Source: Microvirga makkahensis
GTDB lineage: Bacteria > Pseudomonadota > Alphaproteobacteria > Rhizobiales > Beijerinckiaceae
Length of the DNA stretch: 64,000 nucleotides
Assembly: GCF_009830105.1 (NCBI RefSeq)
Contig: NZ_WURB01000017.1
Span: forward strand, 23,875-87,874
Direction: 5' to 3'
In this document: positions 60,120-64,000 of the stretch, piece by piece
How positions within the stretch are numbered: position 1 is the first letter of the stretch
Layout: every line of letters starts with the position of its first letter
Notes under the pieces: generated by a model
Database searches by the model: none
The model's input: the letters and a program-made list of their open reading frames with translations, nothing else
What the model was told of the DNA's origin: nothing
Program-made: the position numbers and the translations under genes

Positions 60120-62057
60120 ATGCGCTGGAATATCGAAACCATTTTCTATTTGAGCCATGATGGCCGCAGGCGCGACATCAAACTCGAAAAGGGTGCGGTG
60201 AACATCATTACTGGCGCTTCGGGCACTGGTAAGTCGGCCATTATAAAAACAATTGATTATTGCCTTGGGTCGTCCAAATGCGAACTCCCAAGCTACATCA
60301 AGCGCCGCTGCGCAGCGGTAGGAGTTAAATGGGTCAGTTCAGGAACAGAGTTAGTTGTTGGCCGGTTAGTGCCTCCCGGCGAACAAAAATCAACTAACCG
60401 GATGTTCGTAAGCTATGGCCACAGGACTCCGATACCAGACACTGTGAGAGAGTTTGCTGGACCAACTGCGATAGAAGCCGCTCGCAACACTATCGAACGC
60501 CTGTTCGGACTTGGTGATATTCAGTCGGAAGGCACTGTTGGCCAGGATACAGGCGATCACGTGTCAGTCAGACATATGACTCCTTACATCTTCCTGACGA
60601 AAGAGGTCATCGATAGTGAGACCGTTCTTCTCCATGGGTTAGACGATAAGGATAAGGCGGACAGCATCGTCGCAGCGATGCCTTATTTTCTTGGAGTCAC
60701 CAACGAGGAAACTCTTAATGCTGAGCGGCGCTTGCGACAGCTTCGAAAAGCATTGGAAGTCCAGACCGCTCGGGAGAAGGCGCGGATCTCGGCACAAACG
60801 CAGGTGGCACAACGGGCCTATGGTCTTCTCGCGGAAGCGGCGCAACTCGGTATAGCGGAGGAGCCTACCCCCGAGATGTCAGAGGCCGCTCTACTTCAGA
60901 GGTTAGCCAGCCTACTGGAAGCTCCGCTTTCCTCAACACAGCGACCCGATGATACTGATTTGATAGAGCTGTATGAGGAACGTCGCCAAGTCCTTAATGA
61001 GATCGGCACAAGGAAACGGCAACGCCAAGTCGCACGAGAAACCTCCGAAACCGCCGTTGGTTACTCTGCAGCAGTTAAGAGCCAACTTCACAAGGTAAGC
61101 CTTGCTGAGCATCTGCATTTAGAGAACGTAGCTACGGTTTGCCCGGTTTGTGAGCAACACACTGAGAAGGGGCAACAAGTAGCTCGCATGCTCCAGGCAT
61201 CGCTGGAGCGCCTTCGGAAGGAGAATACTGTCGCGGAGCGACATAGACCACGCCTCCAGCGGTATGTAGACGAAGTTGAGACGGAGATCGCGGCCCTTCA
61301 GGAGCGTCTGCGCCGAGTTGATATCGCGATCAAGTCTCTCTTGGATCGCATTGAAGATGCTCGAAAAATCGAGAGCGTATCCGACTTAGTTTCACGGGTC
61401 CTCGGTCGAATTTCCTACTTTCTGGAGACTGCCGAGGAGCAATCTACTGGCGCAAAGAACCTTGAGCCTTTGCGCAGGGAGATCGACAGGTTGGAGGCTA
61501 TAGTTAATAAGGAAGCTGTTGAGGTGCGACTGCAGTGGGCAGAGTCTGAGGTTTCCCGGTTCGCATCGGAGATATTCCACGAGCTTCCAGTCGTTGACCC
61601 GTGCATAGGTGCAGATCTGCAATTTTCCGCAAAACGCGCAGATATTCGGATTGTTGAGAACAACCCGAGACGCAGCATCCTACGAATCCCAGAAGTCGGT
61701 TCGGACCAGAACTATTTGGCTATCCATATTGCCTTGAGCTTCGGCCTCCACAGACACTTCAGCAAAATAGATGCCCCGATTCCTGGACTGCTAGTGTTGG
61801 ATCAGGTCAGCCGCCCCTACTTCCCGGCCTCCGAAGAGCAGGACGTTAGGGAGCTGGCTATTGACGAGGACACAGCAGCTCTCAAACGCCACATCGACTT
61901 CATATTTTCAGAAGTGGAGCGACAACAGGACCTGCAAGTCATTCTCTTGGAGCATGCATACTTCGCCGACGACCCAAAATTCGTCGACGCAACCAAGATG
62001 CGATGGACTAGGGCCTCTGGTGAGAAGCTGATCCCCACCGATTGGCCAACAAAGTGA
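60120..62057 (+). CDS. ABC-3C system ATPase (DUF3732, SMC/Rad50-like)
   Basis: A 645-residue ATPase. Walker A is GASGTGKS at residues 32-39 (AVNIITGASGTGKSAIIKTIDYCLG). A long coiled coil spans about 190-470 and is interrupted by a CPVC zinc-hook-like motif (VCPVCEQHTEKG, Cys341 and Cys344), as in Rad50. The Walker B is GLLVLDQVSRPYFP, with Gln in place of the usual Glu, a mark of DUF3732. The H-loop-like VILLEHAYFADD follows. It starts directly at the stop of the middle component. It probably dimerises around DNA or another trigger and controls the effector; hydrolysis may be slow because the catalytic Glu is absent. No stop or frameshift is seen. Confidence 0.92.
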   Translation: MRWNIETIFYLSHDGRRRDIKLEKGAVNIITGASGTGKSAIIKTIDYCLGSSKCELPSYIKRRCAAVGVKWVSSGTELVVGRLVPPGEQKSTNRMFVSYGHRTPIPDTVREFAGPTAIEAARNTIERLFGLGDIQSEGTVGQDTGDHVSVRHMTPYIFLTKEVIDSETVLLHGLDDKDKADSIVAAMPYFLGVTNEETLNAERRLRQLRKALEVQTAREKARISAQTQVAQRAYGLLAEAAQLGIAEEPTPEMSEAALLQRLASLLEAPLSSTQRPDDTDLIELYEERRQVLNEIGTRKRQRQVARETSETAVGYSAAVKSQLHKVSLAEHLHLENVATVCPVCEQHTEKGQQVARMLQASLERLRKENTVAERHRPRLQRYVDEVETEIAALQERLRRVDIAIKSLLDRIEDARKIESVSDLVSRVLGRISYFLETAEEQSTGAKNLEPLRREIDRLEAIVNKEAVEVRLQWAESEVSRFASEIFHELPVVDPCIGADLQFSAKRADIRIVENNPRRSILRIPEVGSDQNYLAIHIALSFGLHRHFSKIDAPIPGLLVLDQVSRPYFPASEEQDVRELAIDEDTAALKRHIDFIFSEVERQQDLQVILLEHAYFADDPKFVDATKMRWTRASGEKLIPTDWPTK

Positions 62058-62342
62058 TCTCGCTGAAAACGTCGTTTCTGGAATGCGGGTAGGCTAAGGG
62101 GGGATTGAAAAATCCTCCCACGGACTAGAGCCATTTCAGGGACGGTTACAAAAATATCCTGATCTTGGACCCATCCCCCTGCCACACAGGCGCCACAGCA
62201 AGATAGCTGGCGACGCTCTCCTTGCTGTCTTATCAGGTCAAACTGTAACCTCTTGCAGACGCGCCGAAGGTCGCTTAAAAGGCTACTAAGCGGCTGAATT
62301 GTCACGCGATTTGGAGCGCCCGATTGACCACGTTCGCGACCC
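62058..62342. other. Intergenic region between ABC-3C operon and tRNA-Ser fragment
   Basis: No gene is supported. This is the right margin of the island DNA as far as it can be judged. It must include whatever lies upstream of the former tRNA-Ser gene. Confidence 0.4.
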
Positions 62343-62395
62343 GGAGAGGTGGCAGAGTGGTTGAATGCACCGCACTCGAAATGCGGCATACGGGC
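62343..62395 (+). other. 5' half of a tRNA-Ser(CGA) gene
   Basis: The 53 bases match the 5' part of an alphaproteobacterial tRNA-Ser: acceptor 5' strand GGAGAGG, D-arm GCAGAGTGGTTGAATGC, anticodon arm GCACTCGAAATGC-type with anticodon CGA, and the start of the variable arm (GGCATACGGGC). The sequence after 62395 is unrelated. The rest of the variable arm, T-arm and 3' strand CCTCTCC are absent. It is a broken tRNA and marks a junction of inserted or deleted DNA at 62395/62396, near the island's right end. Confidence 0.8.
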
Positions 62396-62618
62396 TGGAG
62401 ACTTCGCTAAGGAACCTGAATTGTGCAGTTCTGCGGGACTAAGGGTGGCCGGGCACATCACATGAACGCGCTAGAACGGCTCGCCACCTTGAGAGCACAA
62501 TCTCCTTAGTTGTGCCACGTTGCATAGCGCACGTCAGTCGGCCCAACGACTAATGTTGAGGCGCTTGATGACCAGCGATTTGCGAAGACGCGTCAACGGC
62601 CCAAATCGCTGAGATAAG

Positions 62619-62637
62619 AAAAAGCCCGGCCCCAGGC
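62619..62637 (-). terminator. Terminator of the small minus-strand gene
   Basis: On the minus strand GCCTGGGGCCGGGC forms a short GC-rich hairpin followed by TTTTT, nine bases after the stop at 62646. A typical rho-independent layout. Confidence 0.6.
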
Positions 62638-62645
62638 GCGACAAT

Positions 62646-62906
62646 TCAGGCACAGCCTTCCAGAGGAAACTGCCGACACGGCAGCGCCGGAAGACGGCTT
62701 CGTTCCTCAATCCACGCCTGAGCCTTTGCAATCAAGGCCTTCTGGACAGAAGCAAGGATCACGGGAGGACGCTGTCCACGACGAGTGATGAAGCCGATCC
62801 AGTCGACCTGCGTGCGCCGCAGCCGGATCTGGTACCCATGGTGCTCGAGCATGGTGACGGTGCTCGTCTCCTGCTCTGGATCTCTCTCGATCCGGTTGTT
62901 CGTCAT
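62646..62906 (-). CDS. Conserved small hypothetical protein
   Basis: An 86-residue protein (MTNNRIERDPEQETSTVTMLEHHGYQIRLRRTQVDWIGFITRRGQRPPVILASVQKALIAKAQAWIEER). The segment GYQIRLRRTQVDWIGFI...KAQAWIEE is a pattern I recognise from short proteins of Methylobacteriaceae without known function. The start lies six bases after the MBL-fold gene stop, so they are cotranscribed. It is followed by a terminator at 62619. Confidence 0.7.
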   Translation of the reverse strand: MTNNRIERDPEQETSTVTMLEHHGYQIRLRRTQVDWIGFITRRGQRPPVILASVQKALIAKAQAWIEERSRLPALPCRQFPLEGCA

Positions 62907-62912
62907 CGTTCT

Positions 62913-63767
62913 TCAGTCTTCACACGAGCAGGAGAGCCTTTCTCTCGTTCGGCAGCGCTCTCCATCCGGCGACACGAGCCCCTCCGTCTGTAACTTGAGC
63001 AGGTGCGCGACCACGTTTCGTTCGGCTGCCCGCCGCAGCCAGGGGTGCGTCTTCGAGTAGAGCCGATCGACCAGATCCCACGTCGTGCAAGGGCCATCGC
63101 GAAGCGTTCGGAGAATGGCCTCTTCGCGCCTCAGGCGATGATCGAGCAGGTCCTCAACATAGGGTTTAGGATTCGGCAGCGGCGGACCATGACCCGGCAA
63201 ATACAGGCGGTCGTCCCGGCTGAGCATTAGACGCAGGCTGGCGACGTAAGCGGCCATGTCGCCGCCTGGCGGGGAGACAATACTGCTCGACCAGGACATG
63301 ACATGATCGGCGCTGAAGACGATGCCGTCGGGACGAGCGAAGCAGAGGTGATCGCTGGCATGGCCCGGCGTGTGGAGTGCGGTCATGCCAGCCACCGTGT
63401 CGCCATCCCGCAGCAGAATATCGGGCAAGAAGGCGGGATCGGCGCTGAGATGGAAAGCGTACGTGGCGGCGCCAGTGCGGGCTTTGAGGGCGGCGGTCGC
63501 ACCGAGATGATCGGAATGGGTATGACTGAGCAGGATCGCAGAAACCTGCCCCCGGGTCGCTGTCAGGACATCCTTGAGGTGACCGTCATCATCCGGGCCA
63601 GGGTCGAGCACGACGAAGCCATCGTCCGCCTCAATGAGGTAGGTGTTGGTGCCGTGATAGGTCATCAGGCTGGGATTGTTAGCGACAATCCGAGAGATGC
63701 CCGGCACGACCGGCAGCGCTACTCCGCGTTCAGGATCTGGTTCAGTGAGAAACGCCATCTGGCTCAC
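62913..63767 (-). CDS. MBL-fold metallo-hydrolase (LACTB2-like)
   Basis: A 284-residue metallo-beta-lactamase-fold hydrolase, start GTG 63767 or ATG 63758. The metal motif is LSHTHSDHLGA. Further ligands appear in LHTPGHASDHLCF (His), GIVFSADHVMSWSSS (Asp) and YLPGHGPPL (His). A C-terminal winged-helix-like domain (RREEAILRTLRDGPCTTWDLVDRLYSKTHPWLRRAAERNVVAHLLKLQTEGLV) places it in the LACTB2/RNase-like group. It lies near the ETF-QO gene on the same strand, an arrangement probably of the core chromosome. Substrate unknown; members include endoribonucleases and thioesterases. Confidence 0.9.
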   Translation of the reverse strand: MSQMAFLTEPDPERGVALPVVPGISRIVANNPSLMTYHGTNTYLIEADDGFVVLDPGPDDDGHLKDVLTATRGQVSAILLSHTHSDHLGATAALKARTGAATYAFHLSADPAFLPDILLRDGDTVAGMTALHTPGHASDHLCFARPDGIVFSADHVMSWSSSIVSPPGGDMAAYVASLRLMLSRDDRLYLPGHGPPLPNPKPYVEDLLDHRLRREEAILRTLRDGPCTTWDLVDRLYSKTHPWLRRAAERNVVAHLLKLQTEGLVSPDGERCRTRERLSCSCED

Positions 63768-63871
63768 ACTCGACCAGAGCTAGTCGTAACGCCGTCATCG
63801 CCGGCGCCAGTCCCTGAGATGAGGATCTGTTGGCCGTTCTGCCGAATGTTCATAGCCTGCCCCGTTGATGT

Positions 63872-64000
63872 TCACATATTGACGTAGTTGGGTCCGCCGC
63901 CGCCCTCGGGGGTGATCCAGGTGATGTTCTGGTTGGGGTCCTTGATGTCGCAGGTCTTGCAGTGGACGCAGTTCTGGGCGTTGATCTGGAAGCGCACGCC
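63872..64000 (-). CDS. etfD: Electron-transfer flavoprotein:ubiquinone oxidoreductase, C-terminal end
   Basis: The last 42 codons lie in the window; the rest is beyond its right edge. The residues [22 protein letters not shown], then [18 protein letters not shown], carry three of the Cys ligands of the 4Fe-4S cluster, in the highly conserved end of ETF-QO. The protein passes electrons from acyl-CoA and other dehydrogenases through ETF to ubiquinone at the inner membrane. It is a core metabolic gene and shows that the chromosome backbone has resumed here. Confidence 0.95.
   Translation of the reverse strand, partial: GVRFQINAQNCVHCKTCDIKDPNQNITWITPEGGGGPNYVNM

Noticed and set aside
62343..62440. 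Complete tRNA-Ser with long variable arm
   Set aside because: No T-arm and no CCTCTCC 3' acceptor strand follow within the possible length.

Overview
The window looks like chromosome of a high-GC alphaproteobacterium of the order Hyphomicrobiales, most likely a Methylobacteriaceae-type genome (Microvirga or Methylobacterium). This is inferred from the base composition, the IS66/IS630 types, the Omp25/31-type porin, the short amplified integrase family with its trailing hairpin, and the tRNA sequences. There is no rRNA or complete tRNA gene to confirm it. The right edge carries the 3' end of the electron-transfer flavoprotein:ubiquinone oxidoreductase gene, a core chromosomal gene.

Left part (1-6.5 kb): a UV-repair pair (UvsE endonuclease, 5' end cut by the window edge, then a spore-photoproduct-lyase-like radical SAM enzyme), an IS66 element whose tnpA is eroded, a conserved hypothetical gene, and a HEPN/ApeA-like gene broken by a frameshift at a run of seven C. 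From 6.9 to 18.7 kb lies a coherent catabolic locus. A ten-gene minus-strand operon encodes AtuA, DUF4387, the ATPase and two permeases of a PotABC-type importer, a CaiB/BaiF CoA-transferase, a thiolase-fold Ltp-type protein with its DUF35 partner, an ornithine-cyclodeaminase-family enzyme and an MFS transporter. A LysR regulator lies upstream, and the substrate-binding protein is transcribed divergently. The plausible logic is import, CoA activation, then carbon-carbon cleavage of an unidentified small acid.

Middle part (18.8-37.5 kb): an integrase relic, an M20 deacylase, a DUF1326/DUF2182 pair, a quinone oxidoreductase, a DapA-family aldolase overlapping a LysE exporter, and a second LysE exporter facing an ArgP-like regulator. 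Both members of that last pair are broken by single lesions. Then come an IS630-type transposase, an LLM flavin oxidoreductase, a second and more decayed integrase relic with the same downstream hairpin, a PAS-GAF-PAS-GGDEF-EAL protein, two small genes (one with a PAS domain) and a porin. From 37.7 to 44.3 kb one gene encodes a 2202-residue DUF4347/cadherin-like/VCBS/RTX surface protein.

Right part (44.9-62.4 kb): an integrated mobile island. It starts at a 3' fragment of a tRNA-Lys(TTT) gene (attachment-site remnant) beside a P4-type integrase. It continues with an excisionase-like HTH protein, a primase-polymerase/helicase-like replication protein with a small partner gene, and a non-coding origin-like block. 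That block holds a terminator, an inverted repeat, an AT-rich segment and a strictly 10-bp-phased array of 15 degenerate TGTCYCA units. Cargo follows: a two-HNH/multi-HTH nuclease, small genes, an HNH nuclease with a methyltransferase, a frameshifted thermonuclease, and a complete three-gene ABC-3C conflict system (nuclease-like effector, middle component, DUF3732 ATPase). The island side closes at a 5' half of tRNA-Ser(CGA). After it the core chromosome resumes (conserved small protein, MBL-fold hydrolase, ETF-QO).

The most interesting items are the ABC-3C system, the phased decamer array beside the replication gene, the tRNA halves that bracket the island, and the double-HNH protein. Many genes here are broken by single lesions. 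Two of the frameshifts fall in homopolymers and could be sequence errors.
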